In this document: piece by piece, positions 47,143 to 58,712 of the stretch
How positions within the stretch are numbered: position 1 is the first letter of the stretch
How the letters are laid out: each line of letters starts with the position of its first letter
DNA from: Siphlonurus alternatus
Lineage: Eukaryota; Arthropoda; Insecta; Ephemeroptera; Siphlonuridae
NCBI GenBank assembly: GCA_949825025.1
Contig: OX463786.1
Span: 12,743,309-12,807,308 of the forward strand
DNA length: 64,000 nucleotides
Direction: 5' to 3'
The notes under the pieces: model-generated
The model's input: the letters and a program-made list of their open reading frames with translations, nothing else
What the model was told of the DNA's origin: nothing
Databases searched by the model: none
Translations under genes and position numbers: made by a program

Positions 47143-47462
47143 GGAGTATTGTCCTCAATTTTTTTTATTGCAGAAATGAATAGAGCGTGCAAAGTTATGC
47201 TACCCTGATTTTTTTTCAGATTTTTTAGAGCCCAGGAACTATTTTTAAAAAATATAAATTGAAAGTCCTTTTTGTGACGTCACGCGGCGGCAAGTCATAT
47301 CTTCTTCTTAAGGAGCGGCGCCTCGTGACGTCACAAAAAGAACTTAAATTTTTTTTAAAAATAGTTCCCGGTCTCTAAAAAATTTGAAAAAAATCAGGGT
47401 AGCATAACTTTGCACCCTCTATCCATTTCTGCAATAAAAAAATTTGAGATCGATACTCCATT
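47141..47462. repeat. MITE family B copy between B18 and B19
   Basis: Ends AATGGAGTATTGTCCTCA and GAGATCGATACTCCATT. TGACGTCACGCGG and CGTGACGTCAC lie in the arms. It borders the broken edge of B18. Confidence 0.85.
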
Positions 47463-47498
47463 ATTAGAATCAGGTGAAAAAACATAATTAAATTTTAC

Positions 47499-48411
47499 CT
47501 TAGATGTTACAGCTCCGCAGATCAAAGTAATTATAACAAGTTGAATTACTCCTCTTATTATAATCATAAAATATGCCAAAGAAGTATACCCTGAACTACC
47601 AATGTTGATCATATAAACTATAATTGAAACATTATGTATGAAAAGTTTCATTAAATGTGCTAATAAAAATAAAGAAATTGAATTTTATAAAATATTTTGT
47701 GCATCGCTAACATAAGCATAAGCTTTTCGTAGTTGTCTAATTCGAATTTCAGAACAAAATTCTAGTTTAGTTTTATCCATATCTTGTAAATTTAAATTAA
47801 TTAAACCAAATCTGTAGTACAATTCATAACCTATAAAAAAACACTAAGATTTCTAACATTAAGTGAATGCAAAATAATGAATGGTGACATATCCATGTAA
47901 GAGCATTGATATAATAGGAAAAATAGACAATTGAAAAAATGTAAAGAAATTTATTATAAATATAATTGTTTCAAATGTTAAATAACAAATTATGTAGATT
48001 TTTACAAAATGATAATAATTTCCAATATTAAGAAATTTATCTGCTTTTTCTAGCTTATCTAATATAATTTCTATTACTTTACAAGATTTTAGAGAAAATA
48101 TAAATACCATAATATATGAGAATAACAATAAAAAACGATATATTAAATATGTTATTGTTCCATAATCCCATTTAATATCTTTTACGTTTCTATTATCTAA
48201 ATAATCATTCAAATCATCCAAAATTTGAAAACAATATACATGCACTAATTAATAATAATAAAAATGAAGCACGAATAACAGTTGTATACTTTGACGTTTT
48301 GAGCTTCATATTTCCATAATCTATTGTAAAATACGGTAAGATGCATAAAACTTTAGCTATTTTCAATAAAAAATATAATCTGCACATGATATTTTGTTTC
48401 TTTGGAAACAT
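47499..48411 (-). pseudogene. Gr locus B, first exon B19, frameshifted
   Basis: It starts MFPKKQNIMCRLYFLLKIA. The frame breaks after LLLISA (near 48240), continues in another frame through VYCFQILDDLNDYL to IHYFAF, breaks again near 47850 (HLMLEIL to YELYYRFGLINLN), and the Trp before TM5 is lost with a stop (AQNIL*NSIS). The end ICGAVTSK and donor GTAAAA remain. It is the exon farthest from the constant region, about 41 kb from exon 2. Confidence 0.88.
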
Positions 48412-48452
48412 TTTTAGCTCTAATGCTGACTGATGGAAAATGTAGACTGATA
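48412..48452 (-). promoter_or_regulatory. Conserved upstream block of B19
   Basis: TATCAGTCTACATTTTCC, then ATCAGTCAGCATTAGAGC, end at AAAAATG. The initiator TCAGT is at 48450-48446. The block is well kept in front of a dead exon, so the decay may be recent. Confidence 0.5.
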
Positions 48453-48784
48453 AAGCTTTTAAGAAAAACAATTAGTGCAATATAACACTATTGTATAAAT
48501 CTGATAAATTATTCATAACATTTTAACATTCCGACTAATGTACAAAAATTATAGTTGTACTCTAATAAGTATTTGACACTTGTTTTCTTTTAATGATAAA
48601 TAATCAATGATAAGCAATAGTATAGTACATTATATATAATTTATTTATGTTTGTATTAAAATGTTTGTTCAAATAATTGTCTATTTGTAAAAAAACAAAA
48701 CAAAACAAAAACAATAAACGTTATTTTAATAATTATAATCTAAACTTAAATTTGCAATTTATCATTAACTTTATAATTTCATCA

Positions 48785-49105
48785 ATAGAGTATCGACCTC
48801 AAATATTTTTATTGCAGAAATGGATAGAGCGTGCAAAGTTATGCTACCCTGATGTTTTTCAGATTTTTTTTAGCCCGGGGACTATTTTTAAAAAATTATT
48901 GAAAGTCCTTTTTTTGACGTCACGCGGCGGCAAGTCCTATCTTTTTCTTAAGGAGCGGCGTCTCGTGACGTCACGAAAAGGACTTTCAATAATTTTTTAA
49001 TAATAGTTCCCGGTCTCAAAAAAATCGGAAAAAAAATCAGGGTAGCATAACTTTGCATCCTCTATCGATTTCTGCAATAAAAAAATTGAGGTCGATACTC
49101 CATTG
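48785..49105. repeat. MITE family B copy
   Basis: Ends ATAGAGTATCGACCTCA and GAGGTCGATACTCCATT, with GAAATGGATAGAGCG and TGACGTCACGCGGCGGCAAG in the arms. It lies upstream of the last locus B exon. Confidence 0.85.
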
Positions 49106-49813
49106 CTCTTAAAAGACAGGTGTATGATAATTTATTAAACTCATAAAAAAGTTAGTTATTTAGTAAGGTTTGGACAAATATTTACAATTTTTGCAGAATG
49201 GTTTCAGTAATATCATTTATAAATTTGTTTTTTGACTAAAATTTAGTCTTTTTTTATTATTATTATTCTAGATATACTTAATTGGTATTATATATAAAAT
49301 TGCAACGCTATGAATCAGAAGATTAGAAACACTACATATAATAATAAATAAATCAGATTAATTAATATTTTAATTAATTTTTATTTTACTTGCCAAAATT
49401 TATAATTTGCAGGTACACCGATAAATATCATGAAACTCTGTGTACAAGGGTGTCTATACCACCTGTCTTATCTGATATTTTGATTGTTTCAGGTGAAAAA
49501 TTAACTGCCGGGATGGACCTATAGGCCTTAGTAGTGAAAACAAAATAATCTACTGTATCGGTGACCCTTCCCGCCAAAAAGGTAAGTTCTACAATGAAAG
49601 GAAAATAACTTAGGAGAAATGCATTTTTTAAAACATTTTTAATACATTAACATTTTCGCAGCAAACAAATTTAATAATTTAATGTCAAATTTATTAAGCA
49701 AAAAGTTTTATAAATATAAGGAAAGAAATGTTATGTCAACTTCTTTCAGCAAAATTTTCTTATTATACCGATGAATTAACGAACATCTAACACACTTGAT
49801 ACTGGAGAATAAT
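49106..49813. other. Spacer between loci B and C
   Basis: AT-rich region with the presumed 3' UTR of locus C at its right end. A less AT-rich stretch at 49490-49590 (CGGGATGGACCTATAGGCC) is unexplained. No gene. Confidence 0.4.
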
Positions 49814-49864
49814 TTATTTTAGTTGTATGATCAAAAATATGTAACTGGTGACGGCTCCAATCAT
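49814..49864 (-). CDS. Gustatory receptor locus C, shared exon 4
   Basis: TTTCAG acceptor, then MIGAVTSYIFLIIQLK and TAA. One residue differs from exon 4 of locus B. It is the terminal exon for the four first exons at 51821-58041. Confidence 0.92.
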   Translation of the reverse strand: MIGAVTSYIFLIIQLK

Positions 49865-49900
49865 CTGAAACATCAAGAAAAAACAAATTAAATGGACAAC

Positions 49901-49903
<3 letters not shown>

Positions 49904-49967
<64 letters not shown>
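49904..49967. repeat. AT dinucleotide microsatellite
   Basis: About 30 uninterrupted AT units inside intron 3 of locus C. Confidence 0.95.
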
Positions 49968-49972
<5 letters not shown>

Positions 49973-50308
49973 AATATTGAGAGTAACTCGATACTCGATA
50001 TCTTCTATAACAATTAAAAAACACTTTCTAAATTTCTATATGTTTTTGGGCAATTTTTACATATTGTTATCATTTCTGATTTTAAACGATAACATACAGT
50101 GTCTGCCAAATTCATTTAGGTTAAAATCGGAGATGCTCGGAAGTATTCGGCTCATGTTGGGCCAATTAGATCGTTCGTTACAAACTGTCAACCAATGACC
50201 GAAGACGTTACAAATACGACGAAAACTTAATTAAATGTGACGCGCAGTGCAGTTATTGTAAAATTTGGATTTTGTCGCTAATATAACATCAAAATCACAC
50301 TTTCTCAC

Positions 50309-50398
50309 CGCAAACAGAAGCGTTAGATCTACTTGGAAAAGTCCGCAGGCATCAAACGTGTTCTTGTGGCACTTCGCCTGGGCCAGGAAAATCTGTAG
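50309..50398 (-). CDS. Gustatory receptor locus C, shared exon 3
   Basis: 30 codons in phase 0: LQIFLAQAKCHKNTF, then DACGLFQVDLTLLFA. Acceptor TTTCAG, donor GTGAGA. The second half is nearly identical to exon 3 of locus B, while the first half differs (AQAKCHK against YLAEFYK). Confidence 0.92.
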
Positions 50399-50865
50399 CT
50401 GAAATAAAAACATTGTATGAAATTACAATAAATTTAACAACTTACAAATGAAACGTGATAGATTATGCAAATTTAAATACTTTTAGAATTTTTCAAGTAC
50501 GGAAGGAAATATTTGTAAATGCCTCTTTTTGACGTCACTTTTTAAATTTTTGACGATGATTTTAGTTGTCAAAACTTTAATTTCAAAATAAAGCGATAAA
50601 GAAAAATGTTAAAAAGAAATGGAAGCAGCTTTTTTTGTATGCGCTAGTGCCGCTATTTATTATTATTTATTACTGAAATTCATTTTTAAGGTTATATTGC
50701 ATTAATTACGAAGAATTCATCTTTTAATTACTTTAAGGTTTTAGAATTTAATATAAGTATATTGAGAAAATTGCACCTAAATGTAAGCTTTTTATTTAAA
50801 AAAAAAACGAGCAAAGTAAAATATGATTAATATATGTTTACAATATTTACATTAAAATATGTTAC
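50399..50865. other. Intron 2 of locus C
   Basis: AT-rich intron with one TGACGTCA at about 50529. No recognisable repeat or gene. Confidence 0.5.
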
Positions 50866-50934
50866 CTCTCTTGATTTACTCTCATCCAAGGAATGTCGCA
50901 TAAGTCGACTGATCGAACCGACAATTTGTTGAGC
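50866..50934 (-). CDS. Gustatory receptor locus C, shared exon 2
   Basis: 23 codons in phase 0: AQQIVGSISRLMRHS, then LDESKSRE. The acceptor is TTTTAG and the donor GTAACA. It is very similar to exon 2 of loci A and B. Confidence 0.92.
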
Positions 50935-51235
50935 CTAAAACATACAAAATGAAAAACAGTGAGGATTTACAAGAGCTTTATTTTTCAAGCAAAATGTCAC
51001 GTATTTTGTATATATTTATATATGATAGCCATATTGTTGACGCCACGACTTTATACATTTGAAGATCAATGTCATGCTCATAAACCCTGCCCAGTGCACA
51101 CTTTCTGCATTCTGCACTCGTTGACCTTATGTTCAATTTGATTGATTGCTGGAAGCCAACACAGTTCAGGGTTTAAAAAGAGACCTCGTGTTATATTATC
51201 CAAATATTCAGGGTCAGCCATGCAATATAAATCAT

Positions 51236-51540
51236 CGACTTAAAAAAAAAATTATTGCAAAAATGGATAGGAGAGTGCAAAGTTATGCCACTCTGATTTT
51301 TTCAGATTTTTTTTAGAGTGGGAAGTATTGCTAAATTTTTTTGCCGAGGTCGGGTTTGAACCCCCGCCTGTTTTGTTTTAGGTCCTATCCTTTTATTAAA
51401 TGAGGCGTCATTTTCTCTGTACTTTCAATAACTTTTTAAAAATAGTTCCTGTGTACTTTAAAAAATGTGAAAAAAAAAAATCAGCGTATAACTTTGCACC
51501 CTCTATTCATTTCTGCAGTAAAAAATTTGAAGTCATAAAT
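51236..51540. repeat. Degraded MITE family B copy
   Basis: Keeps ATTGCAAAAATGGATAGGAG and TTTGCACCCTCTATTCATTT but has lost its ends and the central TGACGTCA. It is older than the other copies. Confidence 0.6.
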
Positions 51541-51820
51541 CCAGTTGGTAAATTAGTGTCTCCTATGCTTTTCTTGCTGTCCCATCTCTTTCTCTTTTAT
51601 ATTAATTTCAAATTATAAGGACTTTTTTTTTTTTTACAAAGAACTTAATTGGCATACACAGCTTTTAGCAACAGATTTACTATTGTAACTTGATATATTA
51701 TGAAATTTGATACTATAAACTTTTAGGCTAAATTCTATAATAATGTATATTCAAATGGCGCTTATATATTTATTTTTCAAAATTGTACTATAAAATAAAT
51801 TAGCTTAATTAACATCATAC
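51541..51820. other. Rest of intron 1 of locus C below C1
   Basis: AT-rich, nothing seen. Confidence 0.4.
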
Positions 51821-52708
51821 CTTGGTTGATACTGAACCACAAGACAATGTAATAAGAATCAAACGAATACATCCGTCAACAGCTACAATACTAAATAACG
51901 AACACTTAGACGCTTTTCCATGGGAGCCGGTACATGAAGTAAATATATATATTAAAACAGAGAGCATTTGCATGGATAGTTGTGCCATATCAGCAAGTAA
52001 TATCACAGAAATTGCTTGCTTCCATACTTTTTGTGCATCACTTAAATTTAAAAATGCTTTTTTAAGATGTGAAATTCGATTTATATCATTACATTTTATT
52101 TTGATCATATTTTTTAAATTTTCATCAATTATACAATATCTTATATATATTTCATAACATATAATTATAATTAATAATTCTACTGTTAATCTATATAATG
52201 TTAAAGGCTGTGATAGGATAGAAATAAAATCTTTATAATAATTATAGTGTAAAAATGTAATAATAAGCTGTATTATATGAAAAGTAATTATAAAAATTGT
52301 AAATATGTTAATTTTTTTATAATGATTAGAAGTTTTAATATATTTATTACAAGTTGAAAATTTAAAAAGTACAATTTTCAAAATTTTACAACTTTTAAAT
52401 GAAAATAAAAATTAAGTTATGTATGTAAATAATTGAAGAAATTCATGCGCAACATAAGTTTGATATTTATAACCCCATTGAACATTTCTAGTGGCTCTTT
52501 CTATGAAAAATGTTTTACATGTTTTATACAATTGTGTACAAAATGCATAGAATTGTATAAGAAATAAAATAACAAAAATAAATCTTAAAATATTTGAAAT
52601 TTTAATTTGTTTATAATTAATTGTAGAAAAAGGCACAACGCAAAATATTCTTGATACGTTTAAAACAAAAGAAAGGTTTTTATAAACATCTCTTTTCTGC
52701 AGACACAT
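51821..52708 (-). pseudogene. Gr locus C, first exon C1, one nonsense codon
   Basis: The exon spans 296 codons from MCLQKRDVYKNL to LSCGSVSTK and donor GTATGA. One in-frame TAA at 52414-52412 falls in FTYIT*FLFSFKSC where C2 and C3 have FTYI/LTSFLFS, so TCA to TAA is the likely change. Nothing else is broken. It may be a recent null allele, or the base could be a sequencing error. Confidence 0.85.
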
Positions 52709-53051
52709 ATTACTATAACCTAACGTCCTCAGCGGTTCAAGTATTACTGGTGATTACAATGTTTATATTATAGTCTGAAAGTATATTTGCTTACGAAATT
52801 AAATATTTATTGATAAATTTCACACAATACATTATATTAATAAAATGGTTTCAATATTGAGCTACAATACACTCAATCTATATAAACAATGTTTTGTAGA
52901 TTATTTAGATATTTACTTAATTTTTTGAATGATTGCTTTAAAAATAATATATTATAATAAATATAACTATTGTAAAAAACAAATGAATAATATAATATAT
53001 AGGAATTTTAACTTATTTTGGACAACATGCATGAATTTTTTTATTAATATA
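52709..53051. other. Spacer between C1 and C2
   Basis: AT-rich. The B-type upstream block (TCAGTCTACATTTTC) is not present before C1. No gene. Confidence 0.4.
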
Positions 53052-53376
53052 ATGGAGTATCGACCTCAATTTTTTTTATTACAGAAATGGATAGATGGTG
53101 CAAAGTTATGCTACCCTGATTTTTTTCAGATTTTTTAGAGCCCGAGAACTATTTTTAAAAAATGATTGAAAGTTATTTTTGTGACGTCACGAGACGCCGC
53201 TCCTTAAGAAAAAGATAGGACTTGCCGCCGCGTGACGTCACAAAAAGGACTTTTAATAATTTTTTTAAAAATACTTCCCGGGCTCTAAAAAATCAGAAAA
53301 AAATCAGGGTAGCATAACTTTTCACCCTCTATCCATTTCTGCAATATATAAAAAAAATTGAGGACAATACTCCATT
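53052..53376. repeat. MITE family B copy
   Basis: Ends ATGGAGTATCGACCTCA and GAGGACAATACTCCATT. Its centre GACGCCGCTCCTTAAGAAAA is complete and is the best local model for the target of the LINE at 3244. It ends 50 bp from the donor of C2. Confidence 0.88.
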
Positions 53377-53427
53377 GTTTCATGCACTATTAATATTTTT
53401 ATAATAATAATAATAATAACATCATAC

Positions 53428-54318
53428 CTTGGTTGAAACTGAGTCACAAGACCATGTGATGAGGATTAAACGAATAAACCCGTCTACAGTAATTGCATAT
53501 AATAATGAACAGTTCAATATATTTGCTTGGGAGTCAGAACATGAGGTAAATACATATAGTAGCACAGAGAGCATTTGCAAGGATAGTTGTGCCATATCAA
53601 CAAGTAACATTACAGAAATTGCTTGGTTCCATGTTTTTTGTGCATCACTTACATAAACGAATGCTTTTCTAAGTTGTTTAATACGATTTGTATCATATAA
53701 TTTAACTTTATATATATTTATTAAAATTTTATTAATTAAATATAATCTTATATATATTTCATAACATATAATTATAATTAATAATTCTACTATTAATCTA
53801 TAAAATGATATCAAATCACCCAAAGTGTTATAATAGCTTGTATAAAGTTTATATCGAAAAATTGTAAAGATATGTTGAAAAGCATGAAAAATTATCATAA
53901 AAATAATAAATATATTAATTTTTTTACAATTATTTCCAGGATTAATATATTTATCAGAATTTGAAAAATTAAAAATAATAGTTTGCAAATTTTTACAACT
54001 TTTTATTGAAAATAAAAATGAAGTTATGTATGTAAAAAATTGAAGACACTCGTACGCAACAAATGTTTGATATTTATAACCCCACTGCGCATTTTTACTG
54101 AATCTATTTGTTATATATAAGTTTAAAGTTGTACCGAAAAAATGTACACAAAACGAATAGAATAGTATAAAAAATACGACAGCAAAAAATAATCTTAAAT
54201 TATTTGAATTTTTTATTTTTTTATTATTAATTTTTGAATAAGGTACTACACAAAATATTCTTGATAAATTTAAAATTAAAGAGATATCTTTAAAAAAAGC
54301 ACTTTCTTGAGGACACAT
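53428..54318 (-). CDS. Gr locus C, first exon C2
   Basis: This 297-codon first exon starts at MCPQESAFFKDISL and ends WSCDSVSTK with donor GTATGA. It has VVPYSKINNKKIK, NAQWGYKYQTFVAYECLQ before TM2, CYEIYIRLYLIN after TM4 and DAQKTWNQAISVMLL before TM5. These motifs set locus C apart from both B groups. Spliced to exons 2-4 of locus C it gives 366 residues. Confidence 0.92.
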
Positions 54319-54721
54319 TTTAACTTCAAACTGCCTTATTCAAATGTTCAAATATTACTATAATGTTGAAACTAACTTAATGCGTTTATATTCTAAGAAT
54401 GTATACAAACATAATTATTCTATTTACTTTTACTCAATACATTACACTTATCATACATAATGGCTATATAAATATATAGGTGAAATATAATACAAAAAAT
54501 TCTATCCATGACTGACGTATAGTTTCTTGGCTCTATTTGTATTTCATAATATTTTATTATGAGGCAATGTATGATTGGCGTAGAAATAACAATTTAATAT
54601 ATTAATAGTATTAAACAATATAAGCCTTATAATATGGCCTTATGGATATAACTATAAAATATACTAAAGATTTAAGTATTGCATACCTGAATAGACGTAA
54701 TTATATATCTTCAGCTTTTTT
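54319..54721. other. Spacer between C2 and the family E MITE
   Basis: AT-rich, nothing recognisable. Confidence 0.4.
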
Positions 54722-54925
54722 AGTTTAATATTTTGAACCCTCTAACACCCTTAAAATCGAAAGGAAAAAAGTGTGACATCATATTAACGTATCGCTTGCT
54801 TGCATGTTAAATATTTTCATGACTATGACGTCACAAAAATTTTAATATGATTTTAAGGGTTAATAAAATCTTAATAAAATTGTCAATGCATATCTTGAAG
54901 CCTTCTATCAAAATGTGTGTAGTTC
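54722..54925. repeat. MITE family E copy
   Basis: The arms AACCCTCTAACACCCTTAAA and TTTTAAGGGTTAATAAAA are inverted, with ATGACTATGACGTCAC inside. It lies just below C3. Confidence 0.65.
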
Positions 54926-55004
54926 ATGCAGCTTGTCCATTTTAACATGGGAAAAAAGAATGGCTTTTCTCTGCTTTTTATCAATTTTTATTAAAAATTC
55001 TTAC

Positions 55005-55892
55005 CTTAGTTGTTATGGAGCCACAAGAGCATGTTATTAGAAGTAAACGAATATACCCATCAATTGTAATGATACTTAACAAGGAGCACATTAATACATT
55101 TGCTTGAGAACTTGTACACGTATACAAAAAATACACAAACACAGAAATTATTTGTAAAAATATTTGAGCCAAATCTGTAAGTATAATCAATGAAATTGCT
55201 TTGTTCCAAATTCTTTGAGAATCACTTAAGTGAATAAATGCATTATTAAGTTGTATTATTTGTACTGATTTATAAATTTTGTGTTTATTTAAATATATTA
55301 GTATATTATGAATTTTATTAAATCTATAATATATTTCATAACATATAATTATAATTAATAATTCAACCATTAATCTATAAAATGATAGCATTTCTGCTAA
55401 AAAAGTAATCAAATTTTCATAATATTTATATTTTAAAGAATCAATTATAATTCTTAATAAATGAAAAATAATTATAGTAACTGTAAAAATATTTATCTTA
55501 TTATAATGTTTTCCAATTTTAATATATTTATCACATTTTGAAAATTGTAAAAGAACAAATTCTAACTTTTGACAGCTAGTTATTGAAAATAAAAATGATG
55601 TTAAATATGTAAAAAGTTGTAGAATTTCATTTGCAATAAATGTTTTAATTCTATATCCCCATTGTGCATTTTTATCATTTTTATTTTCTTGGTATAATTT
55701 ACAAGTATTTTGAACATGTATACAATAAGAATATATTAATATAATAAACACCAGAACAGAAATTGCTCTGAAAATGTTTGAAACTTTAATTTCTTTAAGA
55801 TTTATTTTTGAAAATGGTAAAATAAAAAAAGCTCTTGCTAAATTTAAAACAAATGCAAGATTTTTAAATATATTTTTTTCTTGCGGATACAT
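55005..55892 (-). CDS. Gr locus C, first exon C3
   Basis: This 296-codon first exon starts at MYPQEKNIFKNLAF, chosen by alignment to MCPQE of C2; an ATG two codons upstream is equally possible. It ends CSCGSITTK with donor GTAAGA. It has NAQWGYRIKTFIANEILQ, CYEIYYRFNKI and DSQRIWNKAISLIILTDLAQ (Ser replaces the usual Ala before the Gln). The spliced product would be 365 residues. Confidence 0.92.
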
Positions 55893-56399
55893 TCTCATAG
55901 CAACTAATATTGTCAAATGTTCAAACCTAACTGTGGATATTTTATGTTTCACTACTTGACGAGTAAGAATAATATTAATATTATATGCATTAAATAGCAT
56001 ATCACAAAGGACTCAATCTTATAATATACGATATCAAATATTATTGTTATTATAAACGAATATTACATCATTTGTCATATAATATCATAATATATTGAAC
56101 ATCGCTTTTGTGAATGAATGAATAGTAAAAGTGTTTTTTCATTAAATAGTAAAGGGGTGTCAAAAACATAATATTTGCTAATTTTATTACAATTATACTA
56201 AAATATTTTTCGATTACTAATCTAAATAAACAGTCATGTTTATTATTATTTAGATATTATATTATTGAACTTGTCATTTAATCAAATTTCACGATGTTTT
56301 GTTTCTGGTTACCTAGGAAATGGTGACGTCATTATCAAAATAACCGGAAGTGGATGTCACAACTTTTTTAAAGCATCATTATAAGAGGGTGCAAAAAAA
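55893..56399. other. Spacer between C3 and C4, left part
   Basis: AT-rich with one TGACGTCA at about 56332 in a less AT-rich patch (GGTTACCTAGGAAATGGTGA). No gene. Confidence 0.4.
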
Positions 56400-57080
56400 T
56401 ATATTACCGACATAAATTTTTTTATTGCAGGAATGGATAGAGAGTGATAGATACTTTGATTTTTTTTTCTTTTTTTAGATTTTTAGACTCCTATTTTTAA
56501 AATGAGTATTGAAAGTTTAGTTTAATGACCCTTTTTGCAATGGCAAAGTTTTGTATTTTTATTTAAGAGTATCACCAGAGATCTTATAGTGTAGAGATAG
56601 ATAGATATATATAGAACGCTTATGGCCAAAATTTTGTTCAAACATCACAGATCTTGAAAGACGTGCGACTACGTTATTCCGAAGCTTTTTAGGATAAACA
56701 TTCAGATGGCGTTACTGTGATGGGGTGTCAGCTGCATCGTGGTCACACCCGATACTCCTGCAGCTCCACCTACATGCAGAGACCTGAACGTGTCCTTTTT
56801 AACATCATCTACAGAATTTCTTTGTTTTCTACGTCAACAGATAGGAAAAATATTTGACAAGGATGTTCAATATCTCTACACTATACGATCTCTGGTTTCA
56901 CCTTGTGACGTCATAAAATGGACTTTCAATAATTTTTTAGAAATAGTTTATTGTAGCATCTAAAAAAAAAAAAACAAAAAAAAAACTTTTGACCCTTTGA
57001 CCCTCTATCAATTTCTGCAATCATTTTCCATCGATACAAAAAACGACAACACACAACTTGAGGTGTTCTCTCGATACAAT
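56400..57080. repeat. Family B-like MITE carrying a second element
   Basis: The outer part keeps TTATTGCAGGAATGGATAGA and CCCTCTATCAATTTCTGCAA. Between about 56572 and 56899 a second element has ends CCAGAGATCTTATAGTGTAG and CTACACTATACGATCTCTGG. It is a nested insertion. Confidence 0.65.
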
Positions 57081-57123
57081 AAAAAAATCATAGTTTTCTT
57101 TTACACAAAAAAACTGTAATTAC

Positions 57124-58041
57124 CTGTGACGTCACTAATCCACATGCCCACGTGATCAACAAAAGACGTAAGAAATTACCAATACTTATGACAGCAAAAA
57201 TAGAACATCTCGAGGCATTGACTTCTTCATTAAAACACTTCGATAACAGAAAAACAATTGAACTCACATTACCGGAAAATAAATTGGCAATATCGACCAA
57301 TAGGAACAGAGATATTGCCTTGTTCCAAATTTCTTGAGCATCAGTGAGATATTGGAATGATTTTCGTAATAAAATAATACGAAGTGACGTAAATTTTGTA
57401 ATATCGATTGTCATTTCTTTTAATTTAATATTAATAATTTTAAATCTAAAAAATATTTCATAACATATAATTATAATTAATAATTCTACATCAATTATTT
57501 TAAATTTAGCTAATGATGTTAAAGAATCTATAATATTAAAAGTAGTTATATTAAATTGAAGATAAAATTCCCATATAACATATATTGTTTCTATAATTTC
57601 ATATAAATATGCAATAAATATAATTATTATAATAAAACTATTTAACTTCGTTTTTAAAATAATATCAGATTTAAAAATCTTACGTAGAATTTTTTCCAAA
57701 TTATTACAACTATTAAATGAAAATAGAAGGATAACTAATAAAACACATACTTGCATTATATGCATAATTAATACAGATAAAAATCTATAACCCCATTTTG
57801 TACATAGCAATTCAAAATTTTCTAAAAGTACAAAACAATTTTGTACTGTTGTTTTTATACAAATTAGAAATGACAATAAAAATATAAAAATACAAGAGAA
57901 TCTTGAAGTTTTCGTAGTATGAATTCTTAATCGCATATAATTAATATTTGAATATGGCAAAATACATTGAATTCTACTTATCTTAAAAACAAATGAAAAA
58001 TGTTTGAAAATATTACTACTTGGTATACGCGTTTGACACAT
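57124..58041 (-). CDS. Gr locus C, first exon C4
   Basis: This 306-codon first exon starts at MCQTRIPSSNIFKHF and ends WACGLVTSQ with donor GTAATT. The last codon is Gln rather than Lys, as in loci D and E. It has LPYSNINYMRLR, CYEIFFRFKIINIKL and DAQEIWNKAISLFLL. It is the exon of locus C farthest from exon 2 and the most divergent. It could be an intermediate between C and D/E types. No nearer exon 2 was found, so it is assigned to locus C. Confidence 0.9.
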
Positions 58042-58661
58042 CTTATAGCTATAACGTCTTAAGTTGAAGTGCGAATTACGCAATTTGATCAAAGGCTTTT
58101 AAGAATTATTTTCTAACGATTCTATTATAATAATCATACAAATATTATTGTAAATAATATTAGTTATTCTAACTCTACTGAATATAGATGTTGAATCAAT
58201 ATAATCATTTAAGTGAATATATCTCTCTTTCTTCTAATTTAAATAAATTAATTCGTAACTACTATTGATAATATTAATTCAAAGAATGATCGTTGTATAA
58301 CATAACGTAATAATTATATTTATACTTAAATCATCGCATTATTTTTCCAGTTGTGACTCAGAAAACTGCGGAAACGTAAGTTAGGATGGTCAGTAATTAA
58401 TGAAGGATATTATACCTTCAATAACCTGCCCAATACATCAGACTACTTTTGGATGAAATTTAGCTTGGCCTGGGATCAAACTTAGGACCAATTCAATTGC
58501 GGTCATGTCTTATGATTTTAAAAAAATAAGTAAATTTACTGAATATTTCAATATAATCTAAATTCAACCACTGTTTTCGCAATTATAACATGAATTACGT
58601 CATTTTTATATAACAACAATAAAACACAAACATCTCCATATACAAAAAAAAAATAGATTTC
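58042..58661. other. Intergenic DNA between loci C and D
   Basis: AT-rich. No gene or clear repeat. Confidence 0.4.
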
Positions 58662-58712
58662 AAGTTTTTTTGTAAGTAAAAATTGTATCGTGTAATACCA
58701 GCTTCAGTTGGT
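58662..58712. repeat. MITE family F, right half only
   Basis: AAGTAAAAATTGTATCGTGT, then AATACCAGCTTCAG, matches the right arm of the element at 59096. Confidence 0.55.
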
